A stretch of 64,000 nucleotides of DNA from Plantibacter sp. Leaf314 (lineage in GTDB: Bacteria > Actinomycetota > Actinomycetes > Actinomycetales > Microbacteriaceae): assembly GCF_001423185.1 (NCBI RefSeq), contig NZ_LMOB01000002.1, positions 488,502 through 552,501 of the forward strand, given 5' to 3'. The notes beneath the pieces are model-generated. The model was given only the letters and a program-made list of their open reading frames with translations, had not been told where the DNA came from and searched no databases. This document shows, piece by piece, positions 48,891 to 58,120 of the stretch (within the stretch, counting starts at the first letter, position 1; each line of letters starts with the position of its first letter). A program made the translations under genes and the position numbers.

Positions 48891-49724
48891 ATGTCCACCG
48901 CAGTTATCGCCCCGAACCAGACGCGCCGCCGACTGGCCACGGCGGGGAAGTTCCTCGTCCTCATCATCGCCGCCTTCCTCACGCTCGCTCCGGTCGTGTG
49001 GACGCTCGTCACGGCGCTCACGCCCGCGAACGTCGACACCGGGCAGACCGAGTTCGGTCCCGGCGCGTTCATCGACGTGTTCCAGAAGATCCCGATCCTG
49101 CTGTACACCTGGAACAGCGCGCTCGTGACCCTCCTCATCGCCGCCGGGCAGATGCTCAGTGCCGCCATGGCCGGCTACGTGTTCGCGCGCTTCGACTTCG
49201 GCGGCAAGCGCATCCTGTTCGGGCTCATCCTCGCCACGATGATGGTGCCGATGCAGGTGACGATCGTCCCGGTGTTCATGCTCATCCGCGGCATGGGGCT
49301 GTCGGACACCCTGCTCGCACTCATCATCCCGATGATCCCGACGGCGTTCGGCACCTTCCTCATGCGGCAGTACTTCATGGGGTTGCCGCCGGAACTCGCC
49401 GAGGCGGCACAGATCGACGGTGCCGGGCCGTGGAAGATCTTCTTCCGCATCTACCTGCCGTTGGCCGCACCCGGCCTCGCGATCGTCGGCATCCTCGCGT
49501 TCAACTACCACTGGAACGAGTTCTTCCGACCACTCATCCTCACGATCAGCGAGCAGAACTTCACCCTCCCGCTCGGGCTCGTGACCCTGCAGGGCAACCT
49601 CGGCACCGGGTCCGTCGCGACCGTGCTCGCCGGCGTCGTCCTGTCGATGATCCCTGCCGCCCTCGTGTTCGTCTTCGGGCAGAAGCCGTTGCGCGAGGGA
49701 CTCACCGCCGGCGTCAGCAAGTGA
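48891..49724 (+). CDS. Sugar ABC transporter permease, MalG type (second fructan locus)
   Basis: A 277-residue permease with six helices; EAA loop AEAAQIDGAGPWKIFFRIYL then P. ATG 48891 has GAGG upstream, 8 bp after the preceding stop; ATG 48879 is an in-frame alternative. It completes the importer; no ATPase is encoded here, as at the first fructan locus. The GH32 gene follows 68 bp downstream. Confidence 0.93.
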   Translation: MSTAVIAPNQTRRRLATAGKFLVLIIAAFLTLAPVVWTLVTALTPANVDTGQTEFGPGAFIDVFQKIPILLYTWNSALVTLLIAAGQMLSAAMAGYVFARFDFGGKRILFGLILATMMVPMQVTIVPVFMLIRGMGLSDTLLALIIPMIPTAFGTFLMRQYFMGLPPELAEAAQIDGAGPWKIFFRIYLPLAAPGLAIVGILAFNYHWNEFFRPLILTISEQNFTLPLGLVTLQGNLGTGSVATVLAGVVLSMIPAALVFVFGQKPLREGLTAGVSK

Positions 49725-49792
49725 CCGACGTCGACACCCGCACCGCGATCCGAACCACCTCGACCAGACCGATCTCCGACCGAAAGGGAGCC

Positions 49793-51115
49793 ATGACCGG
49801 CCTCCAGTCCCCGCAGCACGCCGACCGCAGCTTCCCGCGGTTGCACCCGAGGCCCGAGGCCGGCTGGGTGAACGACCCCAACGGCATCATGTTCGTCGAC
49901 GGACGCTGGCACGTGTTCTTCCAGTACAACCCGGGGTCCGCCCGGCACGAGGACATCCACTGGGGCCACACGAGCTCCGCGGACCTGCTGGCGTGGGAGG
50001 AGCACCCGGTGGCGCTGCACCCTCGCCCGGGCACCACGGACGGCTTCGGGTGCTGGAGCGGCGTCGGTGTCGTCGACGGCGGTCTGCCGGCGGTCGTCTA
50101 CTCCGCCGCCCGCGACCGACACGGGCGCTCCGAGGTGGTCGTCGTGCACGGCTCGGCCGACGCCCGCGACTGGAGCGGCGAGCGCCTCGTCGCCGCCGCC
50201 CTCCCCTCGGACGAGCGGGTGACGATGGTGCGGGACCCGTTCCTCTTCGAGCTGGGCGGGCGCCGCTGGGCGATCCAGGGTGCCGGCCGCTCCGACGTCG
50301 GCGGCGCACTGTTGCTCTACGGTGCGGACGACCTCGACGCCTGGACGGAGGAGGGGTACCTGCTCGACGCCGAGGCGCCGGTGGTCTCGGACCTCGCGCC
50401 GTGCGAGGGCTGGGAGTGCCCGCAGCTGGTCCAGGTGGGCGAGGACTGGGTGCTGATCATGTCGCTGTGGTTGGACGGGCAGCCGCACCGCGGGGTCGCG
50501 TGGGCGCTCGGCTCGCTGACCATCGACGAGGGCACCGGCCGCCCCGTGTTCAGCGCGCGCCGCACCGGCCTCATCGACGAGGGCTCGAGCTTCTACGCGC
50601 CGCAGGCCGTGCAGTCCGACGGCGCCGACGGGCAGCCGGCGCGCGTGCTCCTCTGGGGGTGGGCGCAGGAGCTCGCGCCGGCCGGCGTCCGCGGTCGGAC
50701 CCAGGCGGAGGCCGACGAGCACGGGTGGTCCGGCATGCTGACCTTCCCGCGCGAACTCATCGTCCGAGACGACCAGGTCGAACTCGTCCCGGCGAGAGAG
50801 CTGACCGCGCTCCGCGCCGAGCCGGTCGACGTGACCGCGCTCCCCGACCAGGCCGAGGTGGTGCTGACCGGGGCGGGGACGGTGGAACTCGTCCTCGGCG
50901 GCTCGGCCGAGCAGACCGTCTGGCAGGGCGAGCTGTCCGCCGGCGACGAGGTGCGGGTCCTCATCGACACGTCCATCGTCGAGATCCACCGGAGCGGCCA
51001 CCCGTCGCTGACCTTCCGTGCCTACCCCTCGGACGGCGAGCACTACGCCCTGCGGCATGACGCGGGTGTGACGGCGGAGGCGTGGTCGTTGCGGGTCCCG
51101 ACGCCGGCCGCCTGA
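49793..51115 (+). CDS. GH32 beta-fructosidase (second fructan locus)
   Basis: A 440-residue GH32 enzyme: WVNDPN (25-30, nucleophile Asp28), VRDPF (146-150) and GWECPQ with acid/base Glu208, then a short C-terminal sandwich containing TSIVEIHRSG. No signal peptide, so it should split sucrose, sucrose-6-phosphate or short fructans in the cytoplasm and feed fructokinase. ATG 49793 has AAAGGGAG 5 nt upstream. It is the last gene of the importer operon and is followed by a strong hairpin. Confidence 0.92.
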   Translation: MTGLQSPQHADRSFPRLHPRPEAGWVNDPNGIMFVDGRWHVFFQYNPGSARHEDIHWGHTSSADLLAWEEHPVALHPRPGTTDGFGCWSGVGVVDGGLPAVVYSAARDRHGRSEVVVVHGSADARDWSGERLVAAALPSDERVTMVRDPFLFELGGRRWAIQGAGRSDVGGALLLYGADDLDAWTEEGYLLDAEAPVVSDLAPCEGWECPQLVQVGEDWVLIMSLWLDGQPHRGVAWALGSLTIDEGTGRPVFSARRTGLIDEGSSFYAPQAVQSDGADGQPARVLLWGWAQELAPAGVRGRTQAEADEHGWSGMLTFPRELIVRDDQVELVPARELTALRAEPVDVTALPDQAEVVLTGAGTVELVLGGSAEQTVWQGELSAGDEVRVLIDTSIVEIHRSGHPSLTFRAYPSDGEHYALRHDAGVTAEAWSLRVPTPAA

Positions 51116-51163
51116 TCCGCTGACGAGCTGATCGCCAGACGGCCTGATCGATCGACCACCGGG

Positions 51164-51203
51164 CGCCGAGGGCCGACCGCGAACCATGCGCGGCCCCTCG
51201 GCG
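51164..51203. terminator. Hairpin terminator between GH32 and hydrolase genes
   Basis: CGCCGAGGGCCG (51164-51175) pairs with CGGCCCCTCGGCG (51191-51203) with one bulged base and a 15-nt loop. It lies between converging genes and may terminate both. Confidence 0.7.
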
Positions 51204-51302
51204 TCACGGTCTCAACCCGGGTTCGCGCAGCGGCGTAGCGTCCCCGCAGTCGGGCGATGGGGCACGAGGCACCCACCGCCCGACGCTCGCGCGCTTCCGC
51301 GA

Positions 51303-52139
51303 CTACCGCGCGAGGAACTCCAGGACGACCCGGTTCCACTCCTCCGCGTGGCTGACGTTCACGCCGTGTGGAGCTCCCGCCACGACGTGGAGCGTCGACG
51401 ACGGGATCGCCGCATGCGTCCGCGCGCCGGAGCCCTCGAGCGGCACGGTCGCGTCGCTGTCACCGTGGATGACGAGCGTCGGCACGGTGACGTTCGGCAG
51501 GTCGTCGCGGAAGTCGGTGTTCGCGAACGACGCCATCGCCTCGAGGGCGGCCGGCTTGAAGGCCTGGTGCGCGAGCGCGAGCGCCTCCTGACGCTGCTCC
51601 TCGGTCACCTTGAGCTCACCGTCGACCGAGAAGAAGTCGGTCGTGAACTGGTCGTAGAAGGCGTCCTGGTCGGCCGTCAGACCGGCCGTCATCTTCGCCG
51701 CCTCGCTGACGGGAAGCGGGCCGTCCGGGTTGCCGGGCGTCTGCAGCAGGTAGGGCGGCACGGCGGAGGCGAACACCGCACTGTGGATGCGCTCCGAACC
51801 GTGGCGGGTGAAGTAGCGGGCGACTTCGCCGCCACCCATCGAGAACCCCACGAGGGTCACGTCGCGGAGGTCGAGCGCTTCGAGCACGGCCTGCAGGTCG
51901 TCGGTGAGCCGGTCGTAGCCGTAGCCGGTCAGCGGCTTGTCGCTGCGACCGAATCCACGTCGGTCGTACGTGATGACCCGGTAGCCGGCAGCCTCGAACG
52001 CCGGGACCTGCTCCTTCCAGGATTCGCCCGACAGCGGCCAGCCGTGGATGAGGACGACCGGGCGACCGGAGCCGCCGGTGTCGTCGACGTGCAGCTTCGT
52101 GTCCTGCAGCAGGCCGTGGTGGGCGGTGATCTCCGTCAT
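51303..52139 (-). CDS. Alpha/beta hydrolase, cofactor-free haloperoxidase/arylesterase type
   Basis: A 278-residue alpha/beta hydrolase: oxyanion motif LIHGWPLSG, nucleophile elbow GFSMGGG, Asp in IHGDSDATVP and His in GAPHGVNVSHAEEW. HGWPLSG and VARYFTRHG are typical of the non-heme chloroperoxidase/aryl-esterase group. ATG 52139 has GAGAGGAAT upstream; a 41-residue upstream extension is out of family. It acts in the cytoplasm; the natural ester is unknown. The LuxR gene is encoded next to it on the same strand, 138 bp upstream. Confidence 0.92.
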   Translation of the reverse strand: MTEITAHHGLLQDTKLHVDDTGGSGRPVVLIHGWPLSGESWKEQVPAFEAAGYRVITYDRRGFGRSDKPLTGYGYDRLTDDLQAVLEALDLRDVTLVGFSMGGGEVARYFTRHGSERIHSAVFASAVPPYLLQTPGNPDGPLPVSEAAKMTAGLTADQDAFYDQFTTDFFSVDGELKVTEEQRQEALALAHQAFKPAALEAMASFANTDFRDDLPNVTVPTLVIHGDSDATVPLEGSGARTHAAIPSSTLHVVAGAPHGVNVSHAEEWNRVVLEFLAR

Positions 52140-52277
52140 GGCATTCCTCTCCCGGGCTGCGCGTCGCAGCCCCTCGTCCTCAGCTTCGGAGCTGCCGGCC
52201 GGAACCGATGGGGGCTTGCGATCGGCCATGCGATGTCCTAACCGTGCCGTTCGGCGCGCCACGCACAGCGCTGCGGC

Positions 52278-53909
52278 TCACCGCTCGGGCGGCAGCAGTC
52301 CCAGTCGTCGAGCGGTGGCCAGGGCGTCCTCGCGGGAGTCGACGTCGAGCTTCCGGTAGACGTTCCGGAAGTGGAACTTCACCGTGTTCGCGGATACGTA
52401 CAGCTCCAGTGCGATGTCCTGGCGGCTGCGTCCCTCGGCCGACAGGAGGAGGATCCGGCGCTCGGTCGCGGTGAGTTCCACGAGGTGCGCGCGCTCGGGT
52501 GTCGGCTCGGGACTCGACACCAGCATGCGGTCGATCCGCGTGTGCGTCTCGCTGGGCGTCATCGTGCCGAGCAACTGACGGAGAGGCGTCCGGGGTGCGA
52601 CCACGAAGGGGGTGAGCATCCCCGTCCGCGCCGTGGTCGCGATCGCCTGCGTGAGGTGTCGCCGGCCGTCCTCGTCGGACGCGTCGGCGAGCGCCGAGGC
52701 GATGAGGAGGTCCGTCTGCGCGCCCGCGTCGATGTTCACCTCCGCGAGGCCGGCGGTGGCGAGTTCGCGGGCGAGTGGTTTGCGGTCCGTGAGGAGTGCG
52801 AGCCGCGATGCGACGGCGGCGGTGTAGGCGTTCCGGTCGCGGTCATCGAGGAGGGCGTTCGCCTCGGTCGGGCGTTCGAGGGCGAGCAGCAGGGAGGCCT
52901 CCACCGCGTCGAGGAGTCGTTCCGCTCCGGCCTGGCGCAGGCTGCGACCGGCGAAGACGCGGGTGCGTTCGATGATCTGCAGCGCCGCCCGGCGGTCGCC
53001 CCAGAGGAGCGCGTACTGCGCCTGGGCATAGGTGATGAACGGCGCCCAGGACCGCTCCCGGTTCACCTGCAGTTCGAGGGTCGCGAGGGCCGCCTGCGCG
53101 GCGGGTTGGTCCATGCGGGCGATCGCGATGAGCGCCCGGGCGATCGCCCCGGAGAGTCGGACGAGCGGCACCATCCAGCCATGGGCACCGTCGCCCTCGT
53201 CGTGCCGGTCGAGCCAGCGCTCCGCCTCGACGATCTCGCCGCGGACGGCGTTCAGCAGGGCGAGCTTGCCGGAGGCGTCCGGCCCGTTCCGGCCGTCCCA
53301 GGACTCGTGGCGGAGTTCGTAGGCCTCACGCAGCACCAGGCTCGCCTCGTGGTGGTCGCCGACGAGCAGCTTCGTGATCCCCACCTGCAGGAGGGCGGTG
53401 GGCACCCTGGGCACGAACTCGTTCGGCTGGTGCACGCGGGCCCGCCGGGCGAGCTCCTCCGTGATCCTCGCGTAGTACAGCGCCTGCTGATGCCGGCCGT
53501 GCACCCGGTAGGCGATCATGAAGGCGGTCGCCGCGCTCAGGCTGATCCGGGCGAGCTCGGAGCGGGCGCGGTCGCGGAGGTCGTCCGGGTGGGTCGGGAG
53601 GTCGACCCGGCCGGCCGAGTGGTCGAGTGCGTCGGTCTCGCCGCGGATGTTGAGCCGGATCTCGCGAACGGCGAACACGATCGGGTGGGCGGAGAGCATC
53701 CGTGCTGGGAGGGCCCGCAGCGCCCGGTCGAGCGTGGGCAGGTCGAGGGCCATGAGGATCCCCCACTCGTGCTCGATCACCGAGACGACGGTCTCCCACT
53801 CCTCATCCTCGATGGCGGTCGCGAGGAGTCCGGTGACGGGGGCGACCTCTGCGGGGTGCAGGAACCCGGCCCCCAAGGAGGGAAAGTACCTATTCCGACC
53901 GATGTGCAC
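52278..53909 (-). CDS. LuxR-family regulator with TPR/MalT-like region
   Basis: A 543-residue regulator: a long helical, TPR-like region (about 20-440) and a C-terminal LuxR helix-turn-helix (about 475-543, LTATERRILLLSAEGRSRQD and ISANTVKFHFRN-like VSANTVKFHFRNVYRKL). It lacks the N-terminal ATPase (Walker motifs) of full-length MalT/LAL proteins, so it is either a truncated or a distinct class. It is divergent from the sortase-anchored repeat protein and may control it. Confidence 0.9.
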   Translation of the reverse strand: MHIGRNRYFPSLGAGFLHPAEVAPVTGLLATAIEDEEWETVVSVIEHEWGILMALDLPTLDRALRALPARMLSAHPIVFAVREIRLNIRGETDALDHSAGRVDLPTHPDDLRDRARSELARISLSAATAFMIAYRVHGRHQQALYYARITEELARRARVHQPNEFVPRVPTALLQVGITKLLVGDHHEASLVLREAYELRHESWDGRNGPDASGKLALLNAVRGEIVEAERWLDRHDEGDGAHGWMVPLVRLSGAIARALIAIARMDQPAAQAALATLELQVNRERSWAPFITYAQAQYALLWGDRRAALQIIERTRVFAGRSLRQAGAERLLDAVEASLLLALERPTEANALLDDRDRNAYTAAVASRLALLTDRKPLARELATAGLAEVNIDAGAQTDLLIASALADASDEDGRRHLTQAIATTARTGMLTPFVVAPRTPLRQLLGTMTPSETHTRIDRMLVSSPEPTPERAHLVELTATERRILLLSAEGRSRQDIALELYVSANTVKFHFRNVYRKLDVDSREDALATARRLGLLPPER

Positions 53910-54083
53910 GCGTCCACCCTAGGTGACCCTCACCTGTCGCGGAACATCCGGGGCTGGATGGGGGGTGGTCTTTCCCCGATCCACCCGAACGGCAGCCCGT
54001 CCACCGGTCTACTGATCGTCGGCCCCTCAGCTGGGGCCAGGTTTTCGGCGGGCGAACCGCCGCATCACGGGGAGGCAACACAC
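53910..54083. other. Promoter region between luxR and the surface-protein gene
   Basis: This 174-bp gap between divergent genes holds GGGTGGTC-like and ATCCACCC-like short inverted stretches around 53956-53985. No clear -35/-10 pair was recognised. GGGGAGG (54068-54074) is the ribosome site of the surface-protein gene. Confidence 0.4.
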
Positions 54084-57000
54084 ATGCAGCAGCACACGGC
54101 TCGAAGGCGCCATCGCGCGCGATGGCGGAACCGGTGGCAGGCACCGTCCGCCGGTCGCACCACCATGGGGATCATGGGGGTGACCCTCCTCTCAGCGCTC
54201 TCGCTCGTCGGGGTGGGGTCGAGCGCACAGGCGCTCCCCGGCACCCCGGGAACCGCGCAGAGCGGTTCGGTCGTCTACTCGGAGGACTTCGAGAGCGGGA
54301 CCGTCTCCCCCACCTCCCTCCAGGACTACGTCGGCGCGGACGGCGCCCGGTACACCTCCGACCCCTCCTGGCGCGACCAGACGCAGTGCAACGGCACCAT
54401 CACGAGCTTCGCCTCGTCCGCCGAGCCCCGCTGCCTCGCCGCGACCGCCTCGGGTGAGGGCCGCACGCGGCAGCTCGCCTGGGCCCTGGGCGGCGGCGAC
54501 ACCACCAACCACTCCGTCAGCGCATGGACGTCCACGCAGACGCTGACGATGAACCCGCCGAACGCGGTCGAGTTCGCGACGGTCGACCCGATCGCCCTCG
54601 TCAGCGCGAACCGCTACCTCACGACCTCGGTCGGCCTCGCCGCCGTCTCCTGCACCGCGTCGCAGCAGCCGATCCTGGAGTTCTTCCTCGCCGACGACCA
54701 GGGCACCGAGCACTCGGTCGGCGCGATCAACGGCTGCACCGCTCCCGGCTCCCGCTCGGTCACCGCTCCCGCGACCGGCGCCGCCGGGGCCGAGACCGTC
54801 CGCGTCGGCACCTACGTGTCGCCCGGGGCCGTCCTGCTCCCGGGAGCGACCGTCGGCATCGTCGCACGGAACCTCACCGGTGGTGGCACCGCCGGTAACG
54901 ACCACGCGTTCGACAACATCCAGGTGCTCGACGTCTCGCCGCAGCTCGACAAGTCCTTCAGCCCCGCGAGTGTCGTCGCCGGTGAGACCTCGACGCTGAC
55001 GCTGACGGTCACGAACACCGACGAACTCGCCGCGAAGAACGGTTGGTCCTTCACGGACGCACTGCCCGCCGGCCTGACCATCGCCGACGGCGACGCCTCG
55101 ACCACCTGCCCCTCCGGCGTGGTCACCGCTCCCGAGGGCGGCACCTCGATCGCCGTCACCGGCAACCTCAGCCAGGGCATGACGTCCTGTGCGATCACCG
55201 TCGAGGTCACCTCACCGGTCGCCGGGACGTTCACGAACGGGCCCGACAACATCACGAGCGTGGGCCTCAACCCGCCGGCCGATGCCACGGTCGAGTTCGT
55301 GCCGCAGGCACCCGCGATCACCGTCGTGAAGTCGGCGTCGCCGGTCGCGGCCGAGTACGCCGTCGGTGACGAGATCACCTACTCGTTCCTCGTCACGAAC
55401 ACCGGCAACGTCCCGCTCACCGACGTGCAGGTCGACGAGGGCGCGTTCACCGGAACCGGTGACCTGTCCGACGTCGTGTGCCCGGCAGGTGCCGCGACCC
55501 TCGCGCCGGCTGCCGCCGTCACCTGTGAGGCGACGTACACGATGACGCAGGCCGACGTGGACGCCGGCACCGTCATCAACTCGGCCACCGCGACGGGGAC
55601 GCCGCCGCAGGGTCAGCCGCCGGTGTCGCCGCCGTCCGAAGTCACCATCCCGGGCGTCGCGCAGGCCCCGGCGCTCACGGTCGTGAAGTCCGCGACGCCG
55701 ACCACGGTCTCGACCGCCGGCGAGGACGTCACGTACTCGTTCCTCGTCACCAACACCGGCAACGTCACCCTCTCGGACGTGTCCGTCGTCGAGGGCGACT
55801 TCTCCGGCACCGGCGAGCTGTCCGACGTCGTCTGCCCACCTGCAGCCGCCTCGCTCGCCCCGGCTGCGACCGTCACCTGTGAGGCCACCTACTCGGTGAC
55901 CCAGGCCGACGTCGACGCCGGCTCCGTGACGAACTCGGCCACCGCGACGGGCACCCCGCCCGGCGGCGGCACCCCTCCGGTCTCGCCGCCGTCGGAGACG
56001 ACCGTCGAGTTCCCGGCAGCACCCGCCATCACGGTCGTGAAGTCGGCGACGCCGACCACGGTCTCGACCGCCGGTGAGGACGTCACGTACTCGTTCCTCG
56101 TCACCAACACCGGCAACGTCACGCTCTCGGACGTCGGCGTCGTCGAGGGTGCGTTCACCGGCACCGGCGAGCTGTCCGACGTCGTCTGCCCGGCAGGGGC
56201 ATCATCGCTCGTACCCGCTGCGACGGTCACTTGTGCGGCCACCTACACGGTCACCCAGGCCGACGTCGACGCCGGCTCGGTGACGAACTCGGCCACCGCG
56301 ACGGGCACCCCGCCCGGTGGCGGCACTCCCCCGGTCTCACCGCCGTCGGAGACGACCGTCGAGTTCCCGGCAGCACCCGCCATCACGGTCGTGAAGTCGG
56401 CCGACACCGCCGCCCAGGACCGCCTCACGGTGGGCCAGGTCGTCACGTACTCGTTCCTCGTCACCAACACCGGCAACGTCACGCTGACGAACCCGCGCGT
56501 GGTCGAGGGCGACTTCTCGGGAGCCGGCGAGCTGTCCGAGGTCGTCTGCCCGACGGACGCCGGCCCGCTGGCGCCCGGAGCGACCGTGACCTGTGAGGCG
56601 ACGTACACCGTCGTGCAGGCCGACGTCGACGCCGGACAGGTCACGAACTCCGCGACCGCGACCGCGACGCCGCCGAGCAGCGTGACGGGCGTCCCGCCGG
56701 TCTCGCCGCCGTCCGAGGTGACGATCCCGTCCCCGCCCGTGCCAGGCCTCTCCGTCGTCAAGACGGCGGACGTCGAGCGCGCGACGGCGGTCGGTCAGGT
56801 CATCACCTACTCGTTCCAGGTGACGAACACCGGCAACGTCACGCTCCGTGATGTCGCCGTCTCCGAGGGCGACTTCACCGGGACCGGCACCCTGTCGGCG
56901 ATCGCCTGCCCCACGGGCACGGCGCTCCTCGCCCCCGGTCTCCAGGTCGTGTGCACCGCCACCTACACGGTCACCCAGGCCGATCTGAACGCGGGATCCA

Positions 57001-57203
57001 TTCGCAACACCGCGTTCGGCACCGGGACGACCCCGGGCGGCGACCTGTTCACCTCGGACCCGTCGACGGTCACGGTGAGCACCCCGGGCCCCGTCCTCGC
57101 CTCGACGGGCGCGAACGTGGCACCGCTGGCGATCGGCGCGGCGGTCCTGCTGCTGCTCGGTGCCGGGCTTGTCGTCCGACGCCGCCTGCACACCGGGCGC
57201 TGA
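54084..57203 (+). CDS. Sortase-anchored (LAxTG) surface protein with DUF11-like repeats
   Basis: A 1039-residue wall protein. A long signal peptide (cleavage near SAQA, residue 50) is followed by a beta-sandwich domain (about 55-280, VVYSEDFESGTV), a divergent DUF11-like domain (about 284-408) and five repeats of 117-122 residues (409-527, 528-645, 646-763, 764-885, 886-1002), each starting like AITVVKSATP and containing YSFLVTNTGNVTL and a disulfide pair (VVCP, VTCEA). LASTG (1005-1009), a hydrophobic helix and RRRLHTGR form a sortase E-type sorting signal. ATG 54084 has GGGAGG upstream; the much longer open frame upstream is not coding. Repeats 2 and 3 differ at only three of the first 54 residues. 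Probable adhesin or stalk. Confidence 0.92.
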   Translation: MQQHTARRRHRARWRNRWQAPSAGRTTMGIMGVTLLSALSLVGVGSSAQALPGTPGTAQSGSVVYSEDFESGTVSPTSLQDYVGADGARYTSDPSWRDQTQCNGTITSFASSAEPRCLAATASGEGRTRQLAWALGGGDTTNHSVSAWTSTQTLTMNPPNAVEFATVDPIALVSANRYLTTSVGLAAVSCTASQQPILEFFLADDQGTEHSVGAINGCTAPGSRSVTAPATGAAGAETVRVGTYVSPGAVLLPGATVGIVARNLTGGGTAGNDHAFDNIQVLDVSPQLDKSFSPASVVAGETSTLTLTVTNTDELAAKNGWSFTDALPAGLTIADGDASTTCPSGVVTAPEGGTSIAVTGNLSQGMTSCAITVEVTSPVAGTFTNGPDNITSVGLNPPADATVEFVPQAPAITVVKSASPVAAEYAVGDEITYSFLVTNTGNVPLTDVQVDEGAFTGTGDLSDVVCPAGAATLAPAAAVTCEATYTMTQADVDAGTVINSATATGTPPQGQPPVSPPSEVTIPGVAQAPALTVVKSATPTTVSTAGEDVTYSFLVTNTGNVTLSDVSVVEGDFSGTGELSDVVCPPAAASLAPAATVTCEATYSVTQADVDAGSVTNSATATGTPPGGGTPPVSPPSETTVEFPAAPAITVVKSATPTTVSTAGEDVTYSFLVTNTGNVTLSDVGVVEGAFTGTGELSDVVCPAGASSLVPAATVTCAATYTVTQADVDAGSVTNSATATGTPPGGGTPPVSPPSETTVEFPAAPAITVVKSADTAAQDRLTVGQVVTYSFLVTNTGNVTLTNPRVVEGDFSGAGELSEVVCPTDAGPLAPGATVTCEATYTVVQADVDAGQVTNSATATATPPSSVTGVPPVSPPSEVTIPSPPVPGLSVVKTADVERATAVGQVITYSFQVTNTGNVTLRDVAVSEGDFTGTGTLSAIACPTGTALLAPGLQVVCTATYTVTQADLNAGSIRNTAFGTGTTPGGDLFTSDPSTVTVSTPGPVLASTGANVAPLAIGAAVLLLLGAGLVVRRRLHTGR

Positions 57204-57233
57204 TCCGGAACTGATCAGGAGCTGATCGACACG

Positions 57234-57263
57234 GACGGGTCGGGCCTTCGGGCCCGGCCCGTC
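57234..57263 (+). terminator. Terminator with UUCG tetraloop
   Basis: GACGGGTCGGGCC (57234-57246) pairs with GGCCCGGCCCGTC (57251-57263) through 13 bp with one G-U wobble around a TTCG loop. It lies 30 bp after the surface-protein stop. Confidence 0.88.
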
Positions 57264-57349
57264 TGTGCGTGTAGGTGGACATCAATCGGGCGCCGACGAG
57301 CTCGATGCGGGTGCCGCCGGTGACCGCGATGGTGGGGGCGCGGGCGAGG

Positions 57350-57976
57350 TCAGCCGACGGTGTCGGCGACGGCGTTCCAGCGGAGGCGCTCGGGATCGGC
57401 GTCCCACTCCTCGAGGACGCCAGCGACGGAGGCGACCGGGAACGTGGTGATCAGGCGACCCGCGACCCCGTAGACCACGGCGGACGACGACCCCGCCACG
57501 CCGACGACCGCGAGGCGGCGTGCTCCGCCCAGGCCGACCGCCGTCCGCACCGGCTGGTCCAGTGCCGGGAGCGCCGCAGCCGTCACCCGCGCCAGCAGCG
57601 TCGCCTCGCGAGCCCACGGGACGAACGCGTCCGCCGGCAACTCGAACCCATCGGCGAGCGCGCCATCGAGCCAGCGCTCGCGCTTCAGGCCGTACGGGGT
57701 CGGCACCGTCGACAGCAGGTAGCCGTAGGTGTGGAGGAGTCCGGCGTTGCCGATCGGCCAGGCGGCTCGGAGTCCGGCCCGCTCGTGTAGCGCCTCGAAC
57801 AGCGCACGGGCGACGACCGGCGTGCCCGCGTGCTCGTCGACGACCGTGGACGCACCCCAGGCGGCGAAGCGGCGGGCGGCGGCATCCTCGTCGATCGCCG
57901 AGCCGAGCCAGGAGTGCTCGTCGAGCACCGCTTCCGGTTCCGCCTCGGCACGCCGCGCCAGCTCCTCGATCGTCAC
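57350..57976 (-). CDS. Hypothetical protein divergent from the pho-box operon
   Basis: A 208-residue soluble protein. MTIEELARRAEAEPEAVLDEHSWLGSAIDEDAAARRFAAWG at the start and LLHTYGYLLSTVPTPYGLKRERWLDG, then a VRTAVGLGGARRLAVVGVAG stretch are well formed, but I do not recognise the family. It could be a small-ligand or stress protein; no catalytic motif is evident. It is divergent from the HAD-phnDCEE operon across a PHO box, so it may be induced by phosphate starvation too. A TAGGCT hexamer near 57985 may be its -10. Confidence 0.7.
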   Translation of the reverse strand: MTIEELARRAEAEPEAVLDEHSWLGSAIDEDAAARRFAAWGASTVVDEHAGTPVVARALFEALHERAGLRAAWPIGNAGLLHTYGYLLSTVPTPYGLKRERWLDGALADGFELPADAFVPWAREATLLARVTAAALPALDQPVRTAVGLGGARRLAVVGVAGSSSAVVYGVAGRLITTFPVASVAGVLEEWDADPERLRWNAVADTVG

Positions 57977-58010
57977 AGCACCACAGCCTAGGGGGCCCGG
58001 TCGTCGACGA

Positions 58011-58043
58011 ATTCACCCGGCGTTCACATTGCGTGGTGATTGC
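58011..58043. promoter_or_regulatory. PHO box (PhoP direct repeats)
   Basis: Direct repeats in 11-bp register: ATTCACCCGGC (58011-58021), GTTCACATTGC (58022-58032) and a weaker third unit GTGGTGATTGC (58033-58043). The TTCAC cores and 11-bp period match the actinobacterial PhoP box. It lies between the divergent unknown gene and the HAD-phn operon. Confidence 0.75.
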
Positions 58044-58120
58044 GTCCACACTCATTGGTCATCATGGACGCAGCGTCCGCAGGTGCGGTCGCACGAACGA
58101 CACGCTCAGAAGGACCGCCT

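Noticed and set aside
49505..51187. 560-codon minus-strand open frame opposite the second GH32 gene
   Set aside because: Antisense shadow; the plus strand has WVNDPN, RDP and WECP motifs.
52371..54083. Long upstream extension of the surface-protein frame
   Set aside because: It is antisense to the LuxR gene; a good ribosome site and signal peptide start at 54084.
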